This document shows, one piece after another, positions 51,838 through 59,669 of a DNA stretch of 64,000 nucleotides. The DNA is from Myxococcus stipitatus (GTDB lineage: Bacteria > Myxococcota > Myxococcia > Myxococcales > Myxococcaceae). Position numbers and translations under genes: made by a program. How positions within the stretch are numbered: position 1 is the first letter of the stretch; each line of letters begins with the position of its first letter. The notes beneath the pieces were generated by a model, which saw nothing but the letters and a program-made list of their open reading frames with translations, did no database searches and was not told the origin of the DNA. Where the stretch lies: the NCBI RefSeq assembly GCF_038561935.1, contig NZ_CP102770.1, positions 1,488,001-1,552,000 on the forward strand, in the 5' to 3' direction.

Positions 51838-52251
51838 TCAGCTCACCACCGACACGGTGACGCGCCGCCGATGGGCGGACGTGCGGTGCTCCCAGACGTA
51901 GATGCCCTGCCACGTGCCCAGGTCCGCCGCGCCGTTCTTCACGGGGATGTTCAGCGCCGTCTGCGTCAGCACCGTGCGCACGTGCGCGGGCATGTCGTCC
52001 GGCCCCTCCGCGTCGTGGACGAAGAGGGGGTCTCCATCCTTCACCAGCCGCGCGAAGAAGGACTCCAGGTCGCGGCGCACGTCGGGGTCCGCGTTCTCGC
52101 ACAACAACAAGGACGCGCTCGTGTGGTGGATGAACACGGTGCACAGGCCCTGCCTCGCACCGCTCTCCGCCACGGACCGCTGCACGTCCTCGGTGATGTC
52201 CGTGAAGCCGCGCCCCCGGGTGGGCACCGTGAGCTCCTTCGCGTGGTACAT
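51838..52251 (-). CDS. yjbQ: YjbQ/UPF0047 family protein
   Basis: A 137-residue YjbQ-type protein. The conserved segments FIHHTSASLLLCENADP, EGPDDMPAHVRTVL and GTWQGIYVWEHR are all present. The family is reported to have weak thiamine-phosphate synthase activity, though its real role is unclear. Length is normal. It follows the esterase gene on the same strand with a 4-bp gap. Confidence 0.92.
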   Translation of the reverse strand: MYHAKELTVPTRGRGFTDITEDVQRSVAESGARQGLCTVFIHHTSASLLLCENADPDVRRDLESFFARLVKDGDPLFVHDAEGPDDMPAHVRTVLTQTALNIPVKNGAADLGTWQGIYVWEHRTSAHRRRVTVSVVS

Positions 52252-52255
52252 GCCG

Positions 52256-53002
52256 TCAGCTCCCCAGCCGGGCCTTCAGGAACGCGGCCATGCGTTCCTG
52301 TTCCTCGTCGTCGATGGTGTGCTGCCCATCGAAGGGGAAGAAGTCCACGCTCAGCCCTTCCTGCACCAGCGTGTCGCGCAGGTGCTCGGCCGTCGCGAAG
52401 GGCAGCAGGGGGTCGTATCGGCCATGGCCCTGGAACACGGGCAGGCCCTGCCGGGCCTTGGCCTTCTGCCGCCACTCCGGCTCCGCGATGAGCGTGCCCG
52501 AGAGGATGCACAGCCCCGCGGGACACTCCTCCAGTCGTAGCGCGACGTCCGTCGTCACCATGCCGCCCTGACTGAATCCCCCCAGGACGATTTTCGAGTA
52601 GGGGAGCTTCGTCGCGGCGGACACGGCGGCCACCACGGACATGAGGGCCCGGCGCGCGGCGGGCAACCCCGGAGGCACCTCCTTCGCGAACGCGGGCCAG
52701 TCGCGCATCTGTCCGAGCAGGATGGCGTCGGGGATGGGGAACCAGGAGCGTCCGGTGGGCATGCCCCTGTCCGCCAGTGACAGCGGTGCCCCCGGGAGGA
52801 TGAAGCGCACGCGCTGGGCCAGGGGTGGATGCATCGCCAGCAGCTGTGCCGCCATCGGCACCAGGTCCCCCGCTGGAGCGCCGAAGCCGTGGCAGAGCAC
52901 CACCGCCAATTCGGGCGACTTGCCCTCGGGGAGTCCCTCCACGACCTGGCAGTCCAGCTCACCCAGGCGCGTGGACACCCGCCGCAGCTTCGGCGCGCCC
53001 AT
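52256..53002 (-). CDS. Phospholipase/carboxylesterase-type alpha/beta hydrolase
   Basis: A 248-residue hydrolase of the acyl-protein thioesterase/carboxylesterase group. The oxyanion segment VVLCHGFGAP, nucleophile Ser in GGFSQGG, catalytic Asp in GRYDPLLPF and His in DGQHTIDDEE complete the triad. No signal peptide, so it is cytosolic. The ATG at 53002 overlaps the stop of the upstream cyclophilin gene (TGATG); a GTG at 53005 is an alternative. The substrate is unknown. Confidence 0.9.
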   Translation of the reverse strand: MGAPKLRRVSTRLGELDCQVVEGLPEGKSPELAVVLCHGFGAPAGDLVPMAAQLLAMHPPLAQRVRFILPGAPLSLADRGMPTGRSWFPIPDAILLGQMRDWPAFAKEVPPGLPAARRALMSVVAAVSAATKLPYSKIVLGGFSQGGMVTTDVALRLEECPAGLCILSGTLIAEPEWRQKAKARQGLPVFQGHGRYDPLLPFATAEHLRDTLVQEGLSVDFFPFDGQHTIDDEEQERMAAFLKARLGS

Positions 53003-53709
53003 CACTTCCCGCCCGCGGCGGGCGCGTCCGCCAGGGTGATCTTCTGGATGACGACGGGCTCCACCGGCCGGTCGCCCGGGCCCGTCGGGACGTTGGAGAT
53101 CTTCTCCACCACGTCATAGCCCTTCACCACCTCGCCGAAGATGGTGTGCTTGCCGTTGAGGTAGCTCGGCGTGGACGTGGTGATGAAGAACTGGCTGCCG
53201 TTGGTGTTGGGGCCCGCGTTGGCCATGGCCAGCAGGCCCGTCTTGTCGAACGTCCGACCGCTCTGGAACTCGTCGCCGAAGCGGTAGCCCGGGTCACCGC
53301 GGCCGGTTCCCGTCGGGTCGCCGCCCTGAATCATGAAGCCCGGAATCACGCGGTGGAAGATGACGCCCTCGTACAGGGGCTTGCCCGTCATGCGCTCGCC
53401 CGTGCGCGGGTCGGACCACTGCTTCTCGCCCGTGGCGAGACCCACGAAGTTGGCCACCGTCAGGGGCGCGTCCTTCGAGAACAGGCGGATGACGATGGTG
53501 CCCTGGTTGGTCTCCATCGTGGCCAGGAGGTCCTGTCCGGCCTGGGCCTTCTTCGTCCACTCACCCGCGGGCTCCGCGGGCTTCGGCGCCGGGGTGGGCG
53601 TGGCCGCGGGGGGCGTGGCATTGGAAGGGGTCTCCTTCTTCTCGGAGGACTCCTTGCAGGCGGAGACAGTGAGGCACAGGAGGAGGGCGGTCAGGATTCG
53701 GATGTGCAT
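53002..53709 (-). CDS. Cyclophilin-type peptidyl-prolyl isomerase lipoprotein
   Basis: A 235-residue lipoprotein (lipobox VSAC, Cys18) with a Pro/Ala/Thr linker to about residue 60 and a complete cyclophilin domain: FHRVIPGFMIQGGDPTG, GLLAMANAGPNTNGSQFFIT and KHTIFGEVVKGYDVV. It isomerises proline bonds during folding of envelope proteins. Translationally coupled to the esterase downstream. Divergent from the gene at 53886. Confidence 0.93.
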   Translation of the reverse strand: MHIRILTALLLCLTVSACKESSEKKETPSNATPPAATPTPAPKPAEPAGEWTKKAQAGQDLLATMETNQGTIVIRLFSKDAPLTVANFVGLATGEKQWSDPRTGERMTGKPLYEGVIFHRVIPGFMIQGGDPTGTGRGDPGYRFGDEFQSGRTFDKTGLLAMANAGPNTNGSQFFITTSTPSYLNGKHTIFGEVVKGYDVVEKISNVPTGPGDRPVEPVVIQKITLADAPAAGGK

Positions 53710-53885
53710 GGCGGGCGGAGACTACCCCCACTCCGGCCGGATTCCAGGGGGTTACAGCACCCGGGCCTCGCTTGCGTTTCGCGGACGGCAATTCGCCGCG
53801 CACAAAGCCCGCTTTCACCCCAATGAGGGGGCGGGATGAGGGATGCTCTCGGACGTATCCGCCGCATTGCCGCTTGGAGTCCCAG

Positions 53886-54734
53886 TTGGCGCCCATCGAG
53901 CCTCGCCCCAGCCCTCCGTCCCCCTCCACCGCTGGCGCCAAGCAGACCCCCGCCGCCCCCGCTCCGCGCCCTGGCGCGGACAGCTTCTCGTCGACCCCCA
54001 CGGGACGGCAGGACCGCTGGATGCAAGGGACGGGGGACGCGGGCAAGAGCCCTCACGCGGTGAATCCCTCCGCCAACGCGCCGGGCGCCGCGCAGGTGCC
54101 TCCGCGCTCCACGGGCCCCATCCTCTTCGGCCCCGTCGAGACGAGCGCCCTCGTCGCGAGCGCGAGCGCCCGGAGCCCCCGCTGGGCCCACGCGGCGGCG
54201 ACGGTGGTGCAGGTCGCACGGCTCCCGGGCACGGCCTATCTGACGTTCCGCGACGTGCGCGAGACGTTCCGCGACAAGGCGCGGGCCGTGGCTCCTTCCT
54301 CGGCCCGCGTGAGCTCCTTCCGCGCGGCCGCGAACCTCGCTCGCACCGCGCTCGCGGAGACGACGCCTCGAGCCGCTCGCGTGGCGACTCCTCGCGCGGT
54401 GAGCACCCTGGCCGCGCAGGTCCTGAAGGCTGGCTCCACCGGGGGCTCGCGCGAGGCGGAGGCCCCCTCGACGCGCCTGGGCGTGGACGCGGCGCGTGTC
54501 GCCGTCAGCAAGGGCGCGGGACGCTTCGCTCCGGGATTCGATGTCACCCTCGCGCAGCCCTGCGCCACGGCGGCGGCGAGCACGCTCGGGGAGCCGGGTG
54601 TCGCGATGAGCAAGAAGGTCACCGCGGGCGTCTCCTCCGTGGGCGCCATCTCCGCGGCCACGCACATCCCCGTGGTGAGTCAGGCGGGCGCCGTCGTGTC
54701 GATGGCGTCCGGGTTCGTCGGCACGTTCCTCTAA
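53886..54734 (+). CDS. Ala-rich protein of unknown function next to a trigger-factor-like gene
   Basis: A reading frame of 282 residues from TTG 53886 (GGAG eight bases upstream); earlier in-frame codons look non-coding, and a later ATG at 54021 is also possible. Residues 1-80 are Pro/Ser-rich. The rest is Ala/Arg/Val/Ser-rich and helical (FRDVRETFRDKARAVAPSSA), with a moderately hydrophobic Gly/Ala/Val C-terminus (about 235-282). No family is recognised and no clear signal peptide exists. It precedes the trigger-factor-like gene by 37 bp on the same strand. Confidence 0.55.
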   Translation: MAPIEPRPSPPSPSTAGAKQTPAAPAPRPGADSFSSTPTGRQDRWMQGTGDAGKSPHAVNPSANAPGAAQVPPRSTGPILFGPVETSALVASASARSPRWAHAAATVVQVARLPGTAYLTFRDVRETFRDKARAVAPSSARVSSFRAAANLARTALAETTPRAARVATPRAVSTLAAQVLKAGSTGGSREAEAPSTRLGVDAARVAVSKGAGRFAPGFDVTLAQPCATAAASTLGEPGVAMSKKVTAGVSSVGAISAATHIPVVSQAGAVVSMASGFVGTFL

Positions 54735-54771
54735 CCCCCATGCGGCGCCTGCTCGTGTCGCCCAAGCCGTC

Positions 54772-55863
54772 ATGACGTCCCAGAACGAAGGCCCCAAGCC
54801 CGGCGTTGCGCGCTCGCTGGCGGAGCTGCACGCGCTCGGCATCATGAAGCGCATGCCCGCGGCGCTGTCGCTGAGCAGCACCGAGCCCATCGCGCTCCCC
54901 TCCATCCAGGCCCCCTCGCTCGAGGGCCTCACCGTCGCGCGGACCGCGCCCGCCCCCATCTCCGAGCACGACCTGGTGGAGCGCTTCGATGTGCTGCGCC
55001 GCAAGCACGCCGACCGCCGCGACCGCCTCGCGGGCGAGGACGTGGCCCCCGACGACGAGGTGCTACTGGACGTGCTCGGCTTCGCCCACGGCCGGCTGAT
55101 TCCCTTCTCCGCGCGAGAGGGCTGGCGCGCGGAGGTGGTGCCGGAGCCGCTGCTCCCCGGCTTCTTCGAGGCGCTCGTCGGCGCCAAGGTGGGCTCCTCG
55201 CTGGGCATCGAGCTGAAGCTGCCAGACACCTACGTGGTGGAGTCCCTGCGTGGCGCGACGGCGCGCTTCCTCCTGGAGGTGCGCGCCGCGTCCGAGGTGA
55301 AGCTCTTGGCGGATGACTCGCCGGAGCTGCTCAAGCGCCTGGGCGCGGGCACGCTCATCGACGTGATGCGCCAGCTGAACGACACGCTGACGCACGAGCG
55401 CGCCGTGGAGGCGGAGCAGCTCACCCAGGAGCGCGTGCTGGACGAGGTGGTGGCGCGCACGCAGGTGACCCTGTCCGCGGCCCTGGTGGACGAGGAGCTG
55501 CGCCACCGCTGGGTGGAGACCGAGCGCCCCATCCTGGTGCGCAAGGCCCTGCAGCCCGACGAGCTTCAAGAAGCGCTGGAGGGCTGGCTGAGAGACCCGC
55601 TCTTCCGCGCGGACGCGGAGCGCCGGCTGGTGCTGGCCCTGGCCCTGCGCGCCATCGCCGCGCGTGACGGCGTGAAGCTCTCGAAGCCGGCCGTGGATGC
55701 GCTGGTGAGCGACCTCGCCTCGGTCTCCGGCGTCGCTCGTGAAGAGGTGGTGCGCACGCTGAAGGAGGACGCGGCGCTGGCCAAGCGGCTGGAGGACCTG
55801 GCGCTGCACCTGGCCACGCTAGACAGCGTCATGCGCCGCGTGGTGCTGACGCCGCCCGTCTGA
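54772..55863 (+). CDS. Trigger-factor-like protein lacking the ribosome-binding domain
   Basis: A 363-residue protein. Residues about 95-185 resemble the FKBP-type isomerase domain of trigger factor (LLPGFFEALVGAKVGSSLGI, then LPDTYVVESLRGATARFLLE). Residues about 190-363 match the helical C-terminal arms (ERVLDEVVARTQVTLSAALV, then LALALRAIAARDGVKLSKPA). The usual N-terminal ribosome-binding tail with the GFRxGK-type loop is replaced by a short Pro/Ser-rich region, so it is not the general ribosome-bound chaperone. It may be a dedicated chaperone for the adjacent unknown protein. ATG 54772 has no obvious ribosome site. Confidence 0.7.
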   Translation: MTSQNEGPKPGVARSLAELHALGIMKRMPAALSLSSTEPIALPSIQAPSLEGLTVARTAPAPISEHDLVERFDVLRRKHADRRDRLAGEDVAPDDEVLLDVLGFAHGRLIPFSAREGWRAEVVPEPLLPGFFEALVGAKVGSSLGIELKLPDTYVVESLRGATARFLLEVRAASEVKLLADDSPELLKRLGAGTLIDVMRQLNDTLTHERAVEAEQLTQERVLDEVVARTQVTLSAALVDEELRHRWVETERPILVRKALQPDELQEALEGWLRDPLFRADAERRLVLALALRAIAARDGVKLSKPAVDALVSDLASVSGVAREEVVRTLKEDAALAKRLEDLALHLATLDSVMRRVVLTPPV

Positions 55864-55868
55864 CGCGC

Positions 55869-56876
55869 TCAGCGCGCCTCGAGCGCCAGGGCCACCATCG
55901 CCTCGGTGACGTCGCCGGGGTGGTAGCGGCCCAGCCCGGGGAGGGCCCGCAGCGCGGCCTCCGAGTGGTCCATGTCGTCCAGCCGCACCACGCCCGAGCC
56001 CGGTATCTCCGCGTCCAGCGGCATCACCAGCCCATCCGAGGCCTGGCCATACCGCTCCTGGAAGTAGCGCTGGAGCGGATAGAGCGTGGACAGGCGAGAC
56101 AGGCGTGAGGTGGCGAGCGCCACCGTGGGGATGTCCGTGGGGTAGGGGTACTGGCGGATGAAGGCCATGCGCTGCGGATAGGCCAGCTCGTCCACCGAAC
56201 GCGACACGCCGTGGAACAGCAGCGGGAAGGCGAAGTCGATGAGCCGCCGCATCTCCGGCGTGGTGGCCAGGTCATGGGCGAGCGCGGAGCCGGCATACGG
56301 CGCCTGGAGCGACACCACCGCGCGCACCACCGGGCGCAGCTCCGGGTGCATCGCCAGCACCGCCGTGCACTCCACGCCCCCCTTGCTGTGCCCCACCAGC
56401 ACCACCGAGCGGCCAAAGTGCCGTGCGTCCAGCAGCACCTCGCGCAGCACCGCGACGTTGCTCAGGAGCAACCCCTCGGTGTCCACATCCGCCTCGCGCA
56501 CGCTCAGCCCCCGCCCCTCCAGCCGCTGCACGTTGTCGAGCAGGTAGCCGGGCATCTCGTCGCCGAGCATCCCTCGCACCACGACGTATTGGTGGTCGCG
56601 GGCCTCGGCCGGGAGGACGGGCTCACCCTCCCGCACGCGGTGGAGCAGGGCGCGGAACCGGGGCGTGAGGTCCACGGTGGGCGGGGTCAGCCCTCCGGGC
56701 TCCCGATGGAGCCAGCCCGCCAGTCCTCCCGAGCCGGGCCCCCACCAGCGCGGCGCCGCGGGCAGCCCCCTCAGCCCTCGCGTCAGCCGAGCGATGGCCG
56801 TGGGCGCTCGCGACGGGGCGGGGGTGGGGGTGGAGGTCAGGGGGAGAAGGTCTTCGAGGTCGGACCGCCGCGTCAT
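55869..56876 (-). CDS. Lipase-like alpha/beta hydrolase
   Basis: A 335-residue hydrolase. The nucleophile elbow is VGHSKGGVE (Ser about 194), Asp is likely in VMPLDAEIPG and His in DDMDHSEAAL. The GHSKGG form and long N-terminus (Pro-rich, about 1-100) resemble triacylglycerol-lipase-like proteins of bacteria. No signal peptide. ATG 56876 gives MTRRSDLEDL; the upstream extension is non-coding. Convergent with the trigger-factor-like gene (5-bp gap) and divergent from speH. Confidence 0.83.
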   Translation of the reverse strand: MTRRSDLEDLLPLTSTPTPAPSRAPTAIARLTRGLRGLPAAPRWWGPGSGGLAGWLHREPGGLTPPTVDLTPRFRALLHRVREGEPVLPAEARDHQYVVVRGMLGDEMPGYLLDNVQRLEGRGLSVREADVDTEGLLLSNVAVLREVLLDARHFGRSVVLVGHSKGGVECTAVLAMHPELRPVVRAVVSLQAPYAGSALAHDLATTPEMRRLIDFAFPLLFHGVSRSVDELAYPQRMAFIRQYPYPTDIPTVALATSRLSRLSTLYPLQRYFQERYGQASDGLVMPLDAEIPGSGVVRLDDMDHSEAALRALPGLGRYHPGDVTEAMVALALEAR

Positions 56877-56987
56877 TTCACCGGAAGCGTAGCGGTAACA
56901 GGATACCAGGAGCCAACCCGGCTTTCGGGATGCGGGAACGCGCCTTAGGGAGGAGCCCGTGCTAAGACGGCCGGAGGCAGGAGGACT

Positions 56988-57344
56988 TTGAAGCTGACCA
57001 CCGGACAGGAATGGCTGGTTGACGCGAGCGGCTGCTCGCCCGGATTGCTCAAGGACGCGGCGGGTCTGGCGGCGCTCTTCGAGGAGCTCATTGTCCTGTT
57101 GGACCTGAAGGTCGTGGGCCAGCCGCAGTGGCATGTGTTCCCGGAGCCCGGCGGCATCACCGGCCTGACGCTCCTGGCCGAGAGCCACCTCGCCATCCAC
57201 ACGTTTCCCGAGCATGGCTTCGCCGCGCTCAACGTCTATTGCTGCCGCCCCCGCGAACGTCCCGACTTCGAGTCGTTGCTCGCGCGCCATCTGGGGGCTG
57301 CGTCGTGCCAGGCGCGTGAATTGAAGCGGGGGGTGACGGCGTGA
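56988..57344 (+). CDS. speH: S-adenosylmethionine decarboxylase, SpeH type
   Basis: A 118-residue pyruvoyl enzyme that makes decarboxylated SAM, the aminopropyl donor. Self-cleavage occurs in LAESHLAIHTFPEHG, before Ser66, which becomes the pyruvoyl group; His71 and Cys86 match the processing and catalytic residues of bacterial SpeH. It starts at TTG 56988 just after GGAGG. GTGA overlap with the DUF4178 gene places it at the head of a coupled cassette ending at 62788. Confidence 0.92.
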   Translation: MKLTTGQEWLVDASGCSPGLLKDAAGLAALFEELIVLLDLKVVGQPQWHVFPEPGGITGLTLLAESHLAIHTFPEHGFAALNVYCCRPRERPDFESLLARHLGAASCQARELKRGVTA

Positions 57345-59236
57345 CCCAGGGGAGGTGTCCGTCGTGCGGCGCGGACGTGGAGTTCACCGCGGGCTCGGCG
57401 CAGGTGGTGGTGTGCAGCCACTGTCAGACGGTGGTGGCGCGCAAGGACGCGGACTTCGAGGCGCTCGGGAAGATTGGCCGGGTGGTCGTCACCGACTCGC
57501 CGCTCCAGGTGGGCGCGGAGGGCCGCTATGACGGCTCCGCCTTCCAGGTCGTGGGCCACCTCCAGAAGGACCACGGCGCGGGCCCCTGGGACGAGTGGTA
57601 CGTCGAGTTCTCCGACGGCCGCACCGGCTGGGTGAGCGAGTCCGAGGGCACCGTCCACCTGCTCTTCTCCGGAGGCGTGGAGGAGGGGCTGTCGCTGTCG
57701 GACCTCCACCCCGGCGAGAAGCTGCGCCTGCGCAACCGGCACTGGGTGGTGGAGGAGCGCGGCCACGGGAAGGTCATCGCCGCCGAGGGGCAGCTGCCCA
57801 GCGACGTCGACCCGCAACAGGACTCCTGGTACGTCGACGCCACGTCGTCCAAGGGCGCCATCATCACGCTCGACTTCGGCGTCCACGCCAGCGACCCGGA
57901 AGTCTTCATCGGCGCGCGGCTGAAGCTCGAGCAGCTGGGGATTCCCCCGGACCAGCTCCGCCCCCGCGTCCGCCGCAAGGTGGAGCTCAAGCAGGCGCGC
58001 TGCCCGGAGTGCAACGGCCCCCTGGAGCTGCGGGCGCCGGACAAGTCGCTGCGCGTGGGCTGCCCCTTCTGCGGCGCGCTGCTCGACGTCTCCAAGGGCA
58101 AGCTCTCCTTCCTCCGGCTCCTGGAGAAGCCCGCGCATGCGCCCCTCATCCCGCTGGGCGCGAAGGGCAAGCTGCGCGACACGGAGTGGATGTGCCTGGG
58201 CTTCCTCGTGCGCTCGTGCACGGTGGAGGGCATCCGCTACCCGTGGGAGGAGTACCTCCTCTTCAACCGCTCCAAGGGCTTCGTCTGGCTGATGAACTCC
58301 CAGGGCCACTGGGTGTTCCTGGAGCCGCTGGCCGCCGGCGACGTGCAGCTGGTGCCGCATGTCTCCGCCTTCTTCGACGGGCGCCGCTACAAGGCCTACC
58401 AGAACGTCCACGCCGTCACGGAGAACGTGCAGGGTGAGTTCTACTGGGAGGTGACGGCGGGCGAGTACGCCGAGGCCACCGAGTACGTGGCCCCGCCGTA
58501 CTCCATCAACGTGGACAGCACCGAGAACGAGGTGTCGTACACGTTCGGTGAGTACCTGGCGCCGGAGGTGGTGAAGGAGGCCTTCAAGCTGGAGGCGGTG
58601 CCTTCGCCCGAGGGAATCCTCCCGAGCCAGCCCAACCCCCACAAGGCCAAGATGCTGTCCACGGTCCTGTGGTCCATCGGCTGGCTGATGCTGCTGCTCC
58701 TGGTGGCGGGCCTGTTCTCCGCGACGTCGCTGAACAAGGTCGTGCTGGACCAGCAGGTGACGGTGCCGGCGGAGGCCACGCCCGGCACGCCCTCCGCGAT
58801 GAAGTTCAGCGAGCCCTTCGACCTGGAGCGGCGCGGCAACATGAAGGTGTACATCGCCGCGGGGGTGGCGAACGACTGGCTGGGCATCCAGGGCGACCTG
58901 GTGAACCAGGAGACGGGCGAGGTGGTGGGCTTCTACGAGGAGATCAGCCTCTATCAGGGCAGCGACAGCGACGGCTCCTGGTCCGAGGGCAGCGCGAGCG
59001 GCAGCCTGCACCTGTCCGCGCTCCCCGCGGGCAAGTACGTGCTGCGCACCACCGCGTCGTACGACCCGACCCCGGCCCGCGTGCGCAACTACACCGTGCG
59101 GCTGACGCATGACTCGCCCAACGGGGGCTGGCTGTGCGTGGCCTTGGTGCTGCTGCTGCTGGGGCCGGTGTTCGCGTTCTTCCGCTCGCACAACTTCGAG
59201 ACCCGCCGCTGGGCGGACAGCAACCTGTCGGAATAG
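57341..59236 (+). CDS. DUF4178 zinc-ribbon membrane protein
   Basis: A 631-residue protein. Two zinc ribbons (CPSCG..CSHC at residues 6-29; CPEC..CPFC at about 222-245) each precede a beta-rich DUF4178-like domain (about 45-185 and 260-400). Two membrane helices follow (about 445-465 and 592-612) with an exported beta domain of about 120 residues between them. DUF4178 proteins are often found with DUF350 and spermidine-synthase-like genes, as here; their biochemical role is not known. GTG start, coupled to speH. Confidence 0.85.
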   Translation: MTQGRCPSCGADVEFTAGSAQVVVCSHCQTVVARKDADFEALGKIGRVVVTDSPLQVGAEGRYDGSAFQVVGHLQKDHGAGPWDEWYVEFSDGRTGWVSESEGTVHLLFSGGVEEGLSLSDLHPGEKLRLRNRHWVVEERGHGKVIAAEGQLPSDVDPQQDSWYVDATSSKGAIITLDFGVHASDPEVFIGARLKLEQLGIPPDQLRPRVRRKVELKQARCPECNGPLELRAPDKSLRVGCPFCGALLDVSKGKLSFLRLLEKPAHAPLIPLGAKGKLRDTEWMCLGFLVRSCTVEGIRYPWEEYLLFNRSKGFVWLMNSQGHWVFLEPLAAGDVQLVPHVSAFFDGRRYKAYQNVHAVTENVQGEFYWEVTAGEYAEATEYVAPPYSINVDSTENEVSYTFGEYLAPEVVKEAFKLEAVPSPEGILPSQPNPHKAKMLSTVLWSIGWLMLLLLVAGLFSATSLNKVVLDQQVTVPAEATPGTPSAMKFSEPFDLERRGNMKVYIAAGVANDWLGIQGDLVNQETGEVVGFYEEISLYQGSDSDGSWSEGSASGSLHLSALPAGKYVLRTTASYDPTPARVRNYTVRLTHDSPNGGWLCVALVLLLLGPVFAFFRSHNFETRRWADSNLSE

Positions 59237-59266
59237 GCCCGTGGGCCACGACCCCGGAGGCGCGGC

Positions 59267-59428
59267 ATGAAGTGGTTCGGAGGATTGGTGGTGCTGCTCT
59301 ACAGCGCCGTGGTGTGGTCCGGATGGTCGCCCTTCACGCGCGAGGAGCGAGACCGCGTGCCGGGCAACGTGCGGCGGAGCCCGGGCGGCGTCCTGTTGTG
59401 GACCGGTGGTTACATGGGAGGGAAGTGA
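59267..59428 (+). CDS. 53-residue membrane protein of the DUF4178/DUF350 cassette
   Basis: A short frame: MKWFGGLVVLLYSAVVWSGW, then a charged region (TREERDRVPGNVRRSPGG) and a hydrophobic end. It has one N-terminal helix that could be a signal or anchor. GGAGG precedes ATG 59267 and its stop forms TGATG with the DUF350 gene, so it is translationally coupled and very probably real. Confidence 0.7.
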   Translation: MKWFGGLVVLLYSAVVWSGWSPFTREERDRVPGNVRRSPGGVLLWTGGYMGGK

Positions 59429-59655
59429 TGCTGTTACTAGGCGTCGTTGTGAACCTCGATGGCGTGTTGGCGAGCATCGTCTATTCGCTCATCGGACTGG
59501 CCGTGTTCGTCGCGGGGTTCTATGCCATCCGCAAGATCATGCCGTTCGACGTGCACAAGGAACTGGAGGTCGACCAGAACACGGCCCTGGGCATCGTCAT
59601 CGGTTCGTTCATCATCGGCCTGGCCATCATCGTGGCCGCGGCCATCGGCGGTTGA
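59428..59655 (+). CDS. DUF350 (YjfL-like) membrane protein
   Basis: A 75-residue protein with two membrane helices (about 12-33 and 52-73) and a polar loop KIMPFDVHKELEVDQNTA, the DUF350 pattern. Full-length DUF350 proteins often contain two such units; this is the single-unit form. Its ATG overlaps the stop of the preceding small gene. DUF350 is repeatedly associated with polyamine or glutathionylspermidine-type genes, but its function is not established. Confidence 0.85.
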   Translation: MLLLGVVVNLDGVLASIVYSLIGLAVFVAGFYAIRKIMPFDVHKELEVDQNTALGIVIGSFIIGLAIIVAAAIGG

Positions 59656-59669
59656 AGTGAAGTGACGAC

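Noticed and set aside
54772-55863. The housekeeping trigger factor gene tig
   Set aside because: The N-terminal ribosome-binding domain is missing and no clpP/clpX neighbours are seen, so it is better described as trigger-factor-like.
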